Source: Kappaphycus alvarezii (lineage: Eukaryota; Rhodophyta; Florideophyceae; Gigartinales; Solieriaceae). Taken from it: 64,000 nt of DNA. The notes under the pieces are model-generated. The model did no database searches, had not been told where the DNA came from, and worked only from the letters and a program-made list of their open reading frames with translations. The translations under genes were made by a program, and so were the position numbers. The DNA is taken from assembly GCA_002205965.3 (NCBI GenBank), contig NADL03000675.1, forward strand, positions 806,001 through 870,000, given 5' to 3'. Shown piece by piece: positions 33,640 through 45,100 of this stretch; position 1 is the stretch's first letter; the number at the start of each line of letters is the position of its first letter.

Positions 33640-35360
33640 TGCCGAAATGCAGAATCTGGTGGCCAACTCCACCCCTGGAGTCAGTGCAACGCCTCTATCC
33701 GAGAGAACTCGCACAGATGTACAGCGAGGGCACAGTGGTGCTGAATGGTCCCGTCGGCACCAATGGCTTCACCCAGCAGCACTTCACAGCCCATGTGAAG
33801 TCCCTGAAGCCGTTCCTCGACACCATCATCGCCGCGTGCGCACACTGGCTGGGGGCGTCCTCGACCCCGAAATATTTCGAGAACTGCAGTTGCCTGTGAA
33901 ACCGATCACCGCCAAGAAGCCATCACTGGCAATTGGATTCACTTCGGCGAAGTCAATTGCAGCAGCAGCCTCCCTCGCCTCCAGCGCAGCGTCCAACAGG
34001 CTGTGTGCAGCCCTCCTTCCAGCGGCAATTACGGATCTCGCAACGTACCGAGACATCGTGAAGGCGCATCAGATTTGGCCCCTCTTTTGCTCGCAGTCCA
34101 GGATTCTCCCCTTTAGTGCCCTCTGCTCAAACAAAATACAATCACAGAAGACACTATCGGACGCCATCCACGAGCGGGTGCAGGAAGAGATCGATGTGGG
34201 CGACAACAGACGGCAGGCCTTCCGTGCCACCATGGGGCTCCCCGGCGCGAAAGATTGGGTCTACTGCACCCTATCTCCGTGTCTTAAGACTAGCATTGAA
34301 CCAAGAGAATTCTCAATATGGTTACAATATTATTGCCAAGTCCCGCTTTTCCCTCCGGAAACACCATGCCCAAAGCGGAACTGCCGCGAAACTCTCGACT
34401 GTTTCGGCAACCATCTCTTACTTGTAAAAACTGAGCTGATCCTTGTGCCAATAGATTTCTTGTTGCCCGTCGTGACCTTTATTCTCCTACAAAAGCTATC
34501 CTTTTATACTACAGAATTCCCGTAAATCTGCCAAACCAGGAATTAACACTCCATCACATCAGCCAAGTTCCAGCAGGTGCTGATGCAATTGCAAACTTAG
34601 CAATCTCACTAAACCTAAACAGCATACTACCTAAATGGAGATCCATCCATTTGCATATGCGGAATCTCGAGATAGAGTTACGTAACTGTACGTAATTATT
34701 CTCTTGTGCCAAATTCACCTCGATAGACCTCGTGTCATGCGATTCATGCAATATGTCATAAGCCTGGACTCCTAAAATCATCATCGTTCCAGTATCACAC
34801 GAAAAAACACGGAAACAAAGCGAATTGCTTCTTGAGATTTGAGGGCATATCCTCAACTCTGTTGCACTGCTTGCACGGTAAGACAAGACCGCCAGGCTCG
34901 TTTATTGGCGAACGATCTTGGGAAAGCTGCGCGACATCCAGTCATCGAGCCGCGAGAAGGGGTCCACCGCATAAGACCTGATATTCGCGCAATGGGACGA
35001 ACGGGCGAAACAGACTTCTTCGATGTAACCTTCGTCAACCCCTAGCGCCCTTGAACAGGAGAGTAAGGACTTTCAACCCTCTCAACTCACTCAACGCAGC
35101 AAGAACGGCGAAACATAGAAGATACGAGTCCTTTATCGCGTCTTCTGCCAGAAGTAGGCTGGTGCCCGTCCCTATCTCTACCCTTGGAGGACGGCACCCG
35201 GACGCCCACGCGTTGTTAGCCGAAGTCGCACGCAACGTCGCTACGAGGGCAAGGGAGACCTACGCAAAGGTCAAAGAAGTCTTAACACAGCGTCATGACG
35301 CAGCGGCAGTGATGTCTAATGATTCTTGTCTGTTGGCCGGCCTCCAGCCAGTTTTCTAGT
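33640..35360 (+). mobile_element. LINE fragment: RT thumb, zinc knuckle and endonuclease, split by an insert
   Basis: Successive + frames give IAACAHWLGAS, LQLPVKPITAKKPSLAIGF, IAAAASLASSAASNRL, SQKTLSDAIHERVQEEID and KDWVYCTLS (33,820-34,270). Then come LFPPETPCPKR and CRETLDCFGNHLLLV (34,350-34,425), a Cys/His motif with LDxFGxH. After about 420 unrelated bases, DRQARLLANDLGKAARHP, IRPDIRAMGRTGETDFFDV (34,960-35,030) and VPISTLGGRHPDAHALLAEVARNVATR (to about 35,260) complete the PD...D endonuclease-like end. The order matches the LINE tail at 1-660. It is degenerate. The interruption at about 34,430-34,860 looks like a later insertion; its source is unknown. Confidence 0.6.
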
Positions 35361-37127
35361 GTTTTGACGGCTTCCCACTAATCCTTTACATTTTAAGCCT
35401 TACTCACATCACGAAATACCTCAGAAAACAACTGACTATATTTTCATGGATTAAAAACACCCACAATTCCCCTAAAAGGAAATGATATTACTTTCCAAAT
35501 AGCAAATTACCCCAAATTTGCCCAGTTATGCCATATGAAATTAAAGATATCCTTTTCTCTCTGGTCACAGAGAGAGTCTCGCACAGAGTACCTGAAACAA
35601 TACAGTATTGATGTACCCTGTGCACTGGGACCTTAATTTAAAATGTTATTTTAAGTTTTTCTCCCAGAAACTATTTGCTGTAAATGTAGTACTGTTGTAT
35701 ACGACGGGGGAGGGCGAATCGATCACCGGATCCAAAACGTACTGTACAGTACTGTACTATGCAGCGCAGGATATGCACTGAATGACACTGTAATGCGGAC
35801 ACCCTCTACTCGATGAAGTAATAACATCTTACAATAGAGACTTTACGCAAACGATTTCTGCAATAGCTATGACTAAAATATGATCACAAAATTTACACGT
35901 GGTGAAAAGTAGAGGTCAGATGGCGCAAAATGTGGGGTGATTTAATATCTGAAAGATATGGTCGGTTGTGGCCCGGAATATCCTACAGTGTGCCCAGTGA
36001 ATAATAATTTGAGAAACACACCAACACTTTATCAAAGCAAATAGCTAACAGCAACAGGGATAAATAAATAAAGACGCATTACAGCAACCAGGGATAACTT
36101 ATGCAGCCTCCTCGGTCCAGTAGTTGAGACTGATTTGAACCTTTTTCTTGGACGTTTGCTCGAGACAGAACTGGTAATGGCAGGGTTAAAAATGCTTTAT
36201 CACTCGAATCTACGGATGCTGCTGTACAGCGGCTACGGGCGCGGGGTCTTCCGGGGATGGTAACCCAATGGGGTGTAGTGTGAAAGCTTCCGTTTGGTGC
36301 CAACCCTACTTGTCTTGAGTGGAAGTACGCTGCCAGAAATGACCGGGCTGGGGAGGCACACGAAGGGAAGAGGATGTTCCAGCGAAAAGGCAGGTGAGTT
36401 GCCAGGACCGAGATAAATGACCGGGAGTAATGGAATTGTGGAATTGGATGAGGTGGTCGGCGTGTCTCCGCAGACGCTGAAATCCTTGTCCAGTTTCATT
36501 TGTTCCATCATGCGTACGCTTGGTTAAACTCTTTACATTTGGTGTGTTCGCGTCGCAAGAGTTGTAAGGAGATTAGCGCGGTCATACGCCCGTGACCAAT
36601 ATGCGCGTTGATCCTCTGACCAGAACCAAATCAACATTTCCATTGGTTGCTGAATTTGCGTGACACTTGAATCATCAAATATTCATAATCATACAGAAAC
36701 AATAATAACATAAAATCAAGAACAAAGGACGGCTTTTGATTGGGCCATGAAGGATGAATGGAGGGTGGGAGGTGGGAGAACAAGCGACGAATTGGGAGAC
36801 CAGTAAAAGCAACAGTGGCGACCAAAGTCGGGGATTATATAGCCCTGTTCAACGGGCTGTATTGGCACTTGCGCAAGTCTTTGCAAACCATGAACATTAA
36901 CAGGTAGACACATAGCGCAGCGTTCGTGTGCTTATGACAATCTGACTTGAAATCAGAGTGTCACGTGCGACTTATTTATAGTGGTGGAAGGCAGACACGA
37001 TGAAGCCTCTCGATACATTCACCCATAATTTTCCAATCATAATACCAATACCTCTGAAATTACCCTAAAAAGCCGGCTCAAGCCCCCCCAGCAGACAGGC
37101 TGCGTTGGAAATTACGGCCGCGGCAGC
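35361..37127. other. Intergenic or repeat-derived sequence without a recognised gene
   Basis: A minus frame at 36,233-36,511 (MMEQMKLDKDFSVCG ...) and a following frame at 36,079-36,303 are open but unrecognised. A GTACTGTACAGTACTGTACT site lies at 35,740-35,759, and a dispersed repeat at 35,931-35,972 is listed separately. Confidence 0.35.
35931..35972. repeat. Dispersed repeat, copy 1 (partner at 57,870)
   Basis: About 42 bases (start TGTGGGGTGATTTAATAT, end GATATGGTCGGTTGTGGC) recur at 57,870-57,910 in the same orientation with one single-base gap and one substitution. Flanking sequence is only weakly alike (both have CGAAAATG or CGCAAAATG just before). Confidence 0.75.
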
Positions 37128-38490
37128 GTGCCTCTGAGGTCAGATGTGACTAAAGTTAAAGAAATGTGGGTCGTTAGTGAAATCCCTACTGGACTGCAAT
37201 TCGAAATGCATCATGTGTTCAACCTGTACACACTCCTCGCGGGAAAAAAAAAGCATTGGAATATACCATCTCTATGGCTTCATCCGTTTCACCCACAGCG
37301 AAAATGGCGGACGCGAGTTGAGCAAGCTCCCCGAATCCCCCCTCTCTCCCCAGTACTGCGTCTATTCCGAATCCCTCTACCTACAGAAAAATCTTGCGGT
37401 TCACCGAGTCTTCTAAATCTTATTGCAAGAATTAACCTGAATAGTGCGTCAGTCACGGTGTCGGCACTGTCGCCTTCTTTGTCTGCCTTCCATGTACTTA
37501 AAGTTTTTACTTGATTGTGTTCCGCCCTTGTGCCGTAGAAATCATCGTCAAGGGTTTCTATTATGTACAATGGCTCAAAGAAAACCTTGCTACTATCATC
37601 AAAGGAAATTGTCCCAAACTCTTATTAGGAGACTGATCACGTTTTGCATTCCATGTTGTCTCGCCGTCTGCTCCCCTTCGTGTTGGTTAGTAAGCCAATA
37701 CATTAATACAAATGTAACGGATGCGATCTAAGTTGGGAGGAATGCTCCCTGATATTCGCAGAATGCGAATAGCCTTCGCAATAATAAGTCCGGTAGTATA
37801 AGCAAATAAAAAGACTGCCAAAGACAGATATATGCCAGAGAGTGACAATGTTTGACTTGTATCTCTTTCCAGATTCTTTTCGGGCCCTTTTTGTCAGTCA
37901 GCTAGTCCAAGGGCTGCCTGAGAAGCTTAATCATGAAAAATACGATCATTCCTCCCCTTGTTGGCGTTAGCTCTTTTATGTCAAGCTCCGAGCGCAAGTT
38001 GTTCATAGCAGCTTTGAGTACATTCTTGCTCCGTCCTGTATGACCCCCTCAAAGAACTCTCTCTCCATCATAATACCACCGCATCGTGGAAAATCTTTTT
38101 TCCAACCTGCACTTGCACCCTCAGGCACTCTTCTACCCCTGTTCCTGGCTATACCTCGTCCTAGACCACGTGGTCTTTCTCTTGAACTTCTGCGCTCCGT
38201 CCTGGAACCATCATACCTTCCCTGGATACTGAAGGCTCTTCCTAGTCCCCTGCCGCGCTCAGCTGCAGCAGCTGCACCCCTTGCCGAGATTGTACCAGTG
38301 CCACGCACACCATCATTCTATGCAATTGTGCTTGGATTAATTAAAACGCCATCCCCGCCTCGTCGTCTAACCACACCCCTTTCTGGGCCATGTATTGCTG
38401 TAGCAGTCTCTGTATATTCAATTAGAGAAACGGGTGTGGAGCCATTGTCAGCAATAACAGTTGCTCCTGAAGAATCTTGCTGAAGTGGTA
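37128..38490 (-). mobile_element. Second copy of the zinc-ribbon DDE transposon, truncated
   Basis: The minus strand gives VVRRRGGDGVLINPS, RERPRGLGRGIARNRGRR and GWKKDF ... EREFFEGVIQDGARM (38,380-38,003), then LDDDFYGTRAEHNQVK and KADKEGDSADTVTDALFR (37,550-37,440). These match the + copy at 15.5-19.3 kb: RGIARRG, GWKFCRKD, GDDLFGTRESDNQVK, KADREGNSADAVADAF. The distance between the GWK and the GTR blocks is close to 550 bases in both. The C-terminal part and zinc ribbon are not found further on, so the copy is truncated as well as frame-broken. Confidence 0.5.
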
Positions 38491-38599
38491 TATTGTATGC
38501 TCGATCTTTTTGCCGCGGCAGGCGCTACCGTTACTCATGAGTGATCTGATCTTCATTGCTAGAATGCATAGGGGTAGTGACAGGAGCTTGAAAAATTGA

Positions 38600-39480
38600 A
38601 TTTACGAGCTGTAGAGGACACACCTGGATGCCCTACTCTTCCGACACAATAAGTAGGCCGGATGTGATCCCATTTCAAATGTTGAAAGCCTCATTTGTTG
38701 GGAAGCCAGTTGGGAAGCTATTCGGTGTATCAGAATTGGATCAAATAAAGCCGTTAGGATCATAGCTGGACTCGAAATTACCGTTTCGAAGGGGTATAAG
38801 GACCGTTCGTAGCAAACGATTGATATTTTATATGCAGAAGCAGGCTCGAAGCACATCTACAGACACCTGGGTATCTTTGAGCTTCGTGAGTTCCTCCAAC
38901 AGGACTGCGACTGAAGCAATGTGAAAAGAGAAGTAGTTTCCCATGTTGCCATCATCTCTAACCTGGAATTCGTAGAACACAGGTACAAGTAGTATAATAT
39001 TGATTGAGATCCTGCGAGGCATATGGAATCCCAACTGACGGCGCGGTGGGCCAGCAGACAGCGCACTCTTCATTTGCAAGTGCATTCCGAGGGACTATGT
39101 CGCTGGAATTTTAAGATTATTTAGCGCTTTTCGGACAGTCTGGTGGGTCTCAACTATACATTTGTCATTTAGGTACCACTTCATTAGCAGTACTGGTTTA
39201 TCCCCGGGTCCGTTCGGTTCCTCTGCAATTCCTGTTGCAGTCGCAACACTACATCATGCAAAAAGCAGGGGTCCTAGGGGGTCCCTCGCTGTACTCCGGT
39301 GACGCCGCGAATAATATGTTCCTCGCACCAGAAGTAGGCCGGCTTCGTCGCATAAATGTACTCGACCCACATGAGTACATCTCGGAAAGGAGCTTTTATC
39401 CTCTCCAGAAATGCGTCACGACTGACCTGATTGGAACCGTTTTTAGTCAGCAGCTTGATTTGATTGATGGTATGTAAAAA
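38600..39480 (-). mobile_element. LINE fragment: reverse-transcriptase palm and thumb
   Basis: In shifting minus frames: DAFLERIKAPFRDVLMWVEY, then VTGVQRGTP and PAFCMM (the GVxQGDPLGPxLF block), WYLNDKCIVETHQTVRKAL (catalytic YxDD block, read as YLND here), and LLEELTKLKDTQVSVDVLRACF (thumb; the family usually has LLEELTKLEDTQ followed by LLRxC). These are the RT parts missing from the pieces at 6.7-7.7 and 33.6-35.4 kb, so all probably come from one family. The catalytic Asp-to-Asn change and frame breaks show a dead copy. The + frame at 39,235-39,477 is a shadow. Confidence 0.6.
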
Positions 39481-40985
39481 GGCTTAGATATATTAGGGAC
39501 TTTTCTTTGCCTGATTCGAACGTTTTCATAGGGACCCAACCCGTCAAGTTTGGTTTCGCCCGCATCTCAGGGATAATTAATACAACCTCAGATAGTAGCA
39601 ATTGTATATAAAAATGTATTCTTTGCTACCTTGCTGTTTGCGGGGACCGCATTTCGAAGACGGGTCCTTTCGCCTTTCTCTCTCGGGGACTCTGCTTAAC
39701 AAAATTACTCATTTCCTTTCAACTGCATTTTAATCAAATCACAGATTTTTTATGAGGTCCATTCTTTTAACGTACGGGGCATTAGGTATATTTACTAAAC
39801 AGATAATTAGTGACGTATAGCATGCCACGCGTTCTCTTTCGCATACGTCATCAGTAGCTGACTCGACACAAATGGTGAAGCTAAGAGGTTTGGGTGCGTT
39901 AACATTAGGAGGAGACGATTTTCATAAGACCGTTAGAGTGCTAGCGTTCCATAAACAAATCATGCTTAAAATTGAGATATCGTCAGTCCATATGCTCACT
40001 AGATGTGACCGTTGTCTTGAAGTGTCTATCCTTCCCGCGGAGGTTTTACTTGGAGGTGCGTGAGTGCCTCGGCCTTTCCCGGTCGTTTCGGTCTGTTTTT
40101 CTAGCGATAATTCACGTTTAAGCCTTCTCGTGGCAATTGTGGGATAAAAACCCGCTCGTGGTAATTGGTAGAGAGATCACCGAAAGCGTTGGTAGCGCAG
40201 ATTCGCTAACCGTAAATGGCGAAGTATGACCGCGCTCAACAGAGGGAACGCAGGGGAAAAGGAAGGGCGGCACAACCTAGGGTTGAGGAGAAACCGTCCA
40301 AGACGCGCGACGGAGCGGTAAACAGTGTAAAAGACCGAAAACGGGAGCCGCAAGGGGGAAACCTATGCGTGAACGACGGTAATACAAGGACGGTTCACCG
40401 TTAAGGAATGGTTCACAGGTAAAAGTTCCTTACTTTTACTGTTGGCAAGTGAGGTCGGCTACGACTTTATATACAGGCCGACCCTGGGGTTTTGGGCCCC
40501 AGATAATTATCTTCAGTAAGCTAATAAATATTCACACAATTAAAGTTAACTAAATTACATTGTCAACTACACTAGGTAGTGATTATCGGCAATCCGGACT
40601 ACACCTAGCTAAATCCCAATCCCATAACCGAGAACGGTCATCACACTCTGCCATCTCCGCAATAATACCGCAATCTCCCCCTCCTTAAATTGGAACACGT
40701 CCCCGTGTTTCGAACTTTTCGCGTCAACAAACTTTTCGTTCAACCACCCCCACCATCGCAACCATGCAACCAGACCGTGGGGATTCGAATAACCAGCGAC
40801 CAGTAAACTCTCCAGACAGCAGCCAACACCCGCCGACCTTAGTACCGCATTTGCAAGCCAAACCACATCCATCCCTGTTACTTTATCCTTTCGTCAACCG
40901 CCAATCTATGATGCAACACCCGTCGCAGGTTCGACCGTTCTCTACGGTCATCCCCACATCGGCGTCCCGATTCCTCAGAAAATAA
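39481..40985. other. Unrecognised sequence between LINE and mariner remnants
   Basis: Small ATG-initiated frames at 39,872-40,063 (+), 40,216-40,404 (+) and 40,609-40,872 (-, MDVVWLANAVLRSAG) show no known domain. A TATA-like tract with an AATAAATATT further on (40,465-40,540) would fit a solitary LTR, but I could not find both ends. Confidence 0.3.
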
Positions 40986-41962
40986 TCTCCATTGTCCGAG
41001 CGGCGCGGGGTTTCAGGGACATGGGCAAGCGAAAGACATTGATGTGATCAATTGAGTCCCACACATCACCAATAGTGGCCTCCAGCTTAGCCACGTTATC
41101 AAACACTTTATTATGCTTGTGGACCTGCCTGGCCATTCATCCCCAAACATTTTCAATGATATTTAGATCAGGCGTCCGAGAGAGCCTTGGCAAAATGCGA
41201 ACAGAATCTTGGGCAAGCCAGGAACGTGTAGACGCGGACGTGTTTATGGGTTAAATGTCCTGCTGAAACACCCAGCTGCTCTGCTCTCCAAATACATCAG
41301 CTGCAAAGGGCAAAAAACCTTGCTACAACGTATTCAGATAGGCGTTCGAGTCTTGACGGCCTTTTAGAATAATCAGCTCAGACGCACCGTAGTAAGAAAG
41401 TGCTCCCCAAACCATTATAGAAGCCCCCCCTCATCTGACGAGTAGGAAAGCGCTGCGGTTCTTTGCGAAGATCATGCTAGTAGTAGCGCAACCCGTCCGG
41501 CCCGTCCAAGTTGAATTTTTTCTCATCAGAAAAACTCACTTTGACCCAAATTTGGTCCCCTTTAGAAACAAATCGACGAGCAAACCAAACACACGCATCC
41601 ATGGGACTCGCCTTCAGCATTGGTCCCATTAACATGTCTTTATACTTTTAATAAGCAACACACTGTAGGATCTGCTGAACGCGGCGAGCATCCACTGGCA
41701 ATTTCATGTTCTTGTTCAGCTGAATTGCGCTGTACATGCCCGTAGATGCGTCACAAGGGAGGCGGCGATGCTGGTGGGGCTTCATTTTGAGATTGTTCTT
41801 TTGGCTTGCGGCGTCCTTTTTTTGTACGCGAATTTAAAAGCGGTAGCAAGTGCTCTTAGGGCGACTGACGGCTTCCGCGATCTCCTGCCAGCTTAGGCAC
41901 TCACCGAGGAGGGCGAGGATTTTCCCTTTCACAAAGTCCGAGAGACGAGGTGCAACGGACAT
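40986..41962 (-). mobile_element. Second degenerate Tc1/mariner transposon
   Basis: The minus strand starts with an ATG at 41,962 (MSVAPRLSDFVKGKI) and contains LPVDARRVQQILQ, WFARRFVSKGDQIW, VSFSDEKKFNLDGPDGLRYYYHDL (catalytic D region) and downstream KCLGMNGQAG. The layout equals the copy at 8 kb, but residues differ throughout, so the two are separate subfamilies or old relatives. Stops and shifts are frequent and it is inactive. It abuts the copia fossil on its right. Confidence 0.75.
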
Positions 41963-42179
41963 TTTAGATCTGCCGTGGCTGTTCAAGCGTTTCTGAAGGT
42001 CTGCGGGATGGTTTACATGCTCTGTAGTGTTCCTTTTATGTCCTTTGCATGTTTTCTTGTTCGTTTTTCCCGCAAAAACTTTGTTTGCAATCCAATGTAC
42101 GCGTTTAAATTTCGCGGGAGAAAAACAAGGCTTGGCTGCATTTTTACGATATCTTTAAAATAGTTCAAGCTATAGCATT

Positions 42180-45100
42180 TCAAACCGCGGGAATCGTTCC
42201 GGTACGCAATTTTCTATCCAATATCACCATTGAAGCGCGCCTTAGTATGCCTTGGGCGCCACCAAATGCATGATTGTTGTCGTTTACAATCGAATTTCGC
42301 ACACTGGACTCTTGTATGCTGGCTCGCACTGAGTCATGGGATTCTCCATGAATGTGAAGGCGGTTGAAAACAAGGTCCTTCTTGAAGACCAAGTTTCGGA
42401 TAGTGAACCGCTTTGAAATTGATTGCGAAATCGTTCTTTTTCTCCTGATGTTCCTGGAAGAAGAAAATCGTTGACAACTTTTACGATAATGATTCCAATA
42501 GCCCCATCAGAGTTGTGCTGAGCAAACAACTGCGGAAGGCTTGCTTTTGGTTTCATGCCAAAATCATTTATCCATTCTTCAAAAAAAAGCTGCCAGAGAC
42601 GTCCTGATTCAACAAGACCGTATGCTGCCTTGAAAATTTTCCAAAGCATACGTGAAGGCGAGCACAGCCCTTGGGAGGACGCACGTGTATGCCTCGAGGA
42701 CTTTTTCCAGCTTGGAGATATTATATTTATTGTGAAGTCGAAGGATGGCGGTGATGAAAAGGAAGATGAGAATAACGGCGAGCTACGCAGTTGAAGAGTC
42801 TATATGGAATGTCTTCTTTTCCTTATCTCTGTTACCGTGCGGGAATAGCCGGCATTTCAGTTTCAACTTCCCCGCGTCTGCAGAGAGGCGGAGAAAAAAT
42901 GATGAGATGATATGATGTTCGCATTCGGAAGAAGACACTTACATTAGACCTCCTTGTACGCTCCTGCTTTTCAGTAATACTCCTCCTCTGCCTCGATAGC
43001 TTTCTCAAGTACCCAACCTGGAGCAAATTGCAACTGAAACTCGCTCCACGGCTTATCACCAAGTATTTAGTACATACTTTGAGGTACTTACTGTTCGGAA
43101 GACTGCAGAGAGTTCTGAAGTGCGAGCTGAGCCTTGAAAGCGGAACATCCGACGTCATTTTATGGTCTTGAAGGGTCGTACGAGTTAATAATGTCGACGG
43201 TAAGTCTTGAGTCATCTTGAATCGCATGGTCAGAAACGCGATGTTGTGTACCGAAGAGATTGTCGCAGTACTTAATTGCTATTGAGAAATGTAAACGAAC
43301 GGCCAATTGATGCGAAAATGCTTCTTGGAAGGAGTCATACATTGTACAGACCGATGCTGTGGCTATTATTATTTTACTTATCGATTAATTCCAAGATTTC
43401 ATCATTATTCGGAAGTTCGGTATTCGGTAACGATTCTTCTCGGAACGGAGAGGAATGATTTTTGCATTTAAAAAGAGGTGTAACTAGCGTCTACATCCAC
43501 GTTTAGAGTTCCGTGAATATCGGAGGTGTCTCCGTTGTGCAGTCACCGACAATGTATTGTATGTCTTCGTCGACGACGGAGTAACTACGAGGAAAGACTA
43601 AATCAATGTTGTCAAGTTCTTGCAGTAAGATTGACGAAGGAGCCTGGCGGACATCCTCATATTCTGCATTCACAGTCTTACCGATGTTGTTCTTCTCTTG
43701 GGAAATGACCACCAAGTGTTTTGTTGTGGATCGAACAAAGGCAGCTTTTCATATTCCAAACTTGGGTCTGAGCTTGAAGAAGTACACCTTGTCGCTACGC
43801 GCGAGGTTGGATTGCGACAGGGTATTCAGTTGGTGGCTTTTCTGGATAAACCCGAAAGCCCTGTTGGAAACCTGCTCTTTGGGAGCCTTTCATATAGAAC
43901 CGGACATGTTTAGTTTAGGAATGCCGATTATGTAGGGCGTGTAACCTCGAGCAAATTCAAAGCTATTCATTGTATTGCTTCCATAAAGTATATTACTCAG
44001 TAATGTAGCTCTGGATAGCACTTCTGCTGAGAGTCGTGCTGAAGTGTGAGGCATCGTTGAGCAGTCGCTGGACCAAAGTGCGAAGAATTGCGTTCTTCTG
44101 TTGGACGACACCCAGATTCTTTTGGGGCCGCGCAGGACGAGGTTCGAACTTGATTCCGAAATAACGAAGGGCATCAAAAAACTTTTGACTGAAGAACCCG
44201 ATGTCTCCAGACACTTTTTGGGAGCTGCATGAATCTCAATCCATTGGATCTCAAGCTCCATTTAATCCTTCTCCATTTATCCATTTAACAGAATGGAAAT
44301 ATTGAAGTGATGGAGAAGGCGGTATGAACGTCAGAGATGTGCAGTACGGGTGTGTTGTCGAAACCGGAAAATAATAAAAATTATAGTTTGAGATGATCCT
44401 TGAAGCTGGAAAAGATCCTTTCAAGTGAGATTTTCCGAAATGGCCTGCCAGTCTCGTCACAGGTTGTGCATCGCCTGCTTTAGGACTGGAGTCAGGAAAC
44501 CACCCCGCTAACATATGGTCACCATGTCTTCAACCGGCAGGTAGGAATACCCATGAAGCTATTTCGCAAAGCGTGTTGCGACTTTTCCGTACATGAAGAG
44601 ACGCTTGAGTTCCATTCTCCTAGAATTACCCCGATAAAAAGCTCTAGTATGTAAAAAAGGGTTTGAAAGAAGTTTTCGACGGCAAGACGAGCAAATAATT
44701 TCGAACGGCTTCAAGATCAAAGGAAGAAGTTGTTTTGGTGTGCGTCTGGAAAACTAGGCGTTGCGTTGAAAGATCACGAACCCCTGTAGGCAAGGACAGT
44801 AAATTCTCAGGACCAAGTTGGTACGACCTGTGTACCCAAAATAACAAAGCCTTCACGAGGAGTGATGTAGAACGTTACTTTCACGTCCACTCCGTTCAAG
44901 TATGTCAGCGTCGGTGATACTGGGGAGCGTGGCACCATGGAATTACAGAATGTGAACTGTTGCTGGAGCGCGAAGGCCCAGTATGGGCAAGTATGTCATA
45001 TGAAGTGTGGGAACAAACTCATTACATTGAAACGCATTGTGCTGTAATGTACTTGCGTCCTATTAACAGGAAGATGTAATTACGAAAGGTCGTGAATCGC

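Noticed and set aside
37177-37416. Stretch HLYGFIRFTHSENGGREL, faintly like a viral Rep motif
   Set aside because: The opposite strand carries well-matched blocks of the DDE transposon, which explain this DNA better.
40440-40600. Possible solitary LTR with TATATA and AATAAATATT
   Set aside because: Only promoter- and polyA-like words; both termini could not be placed.
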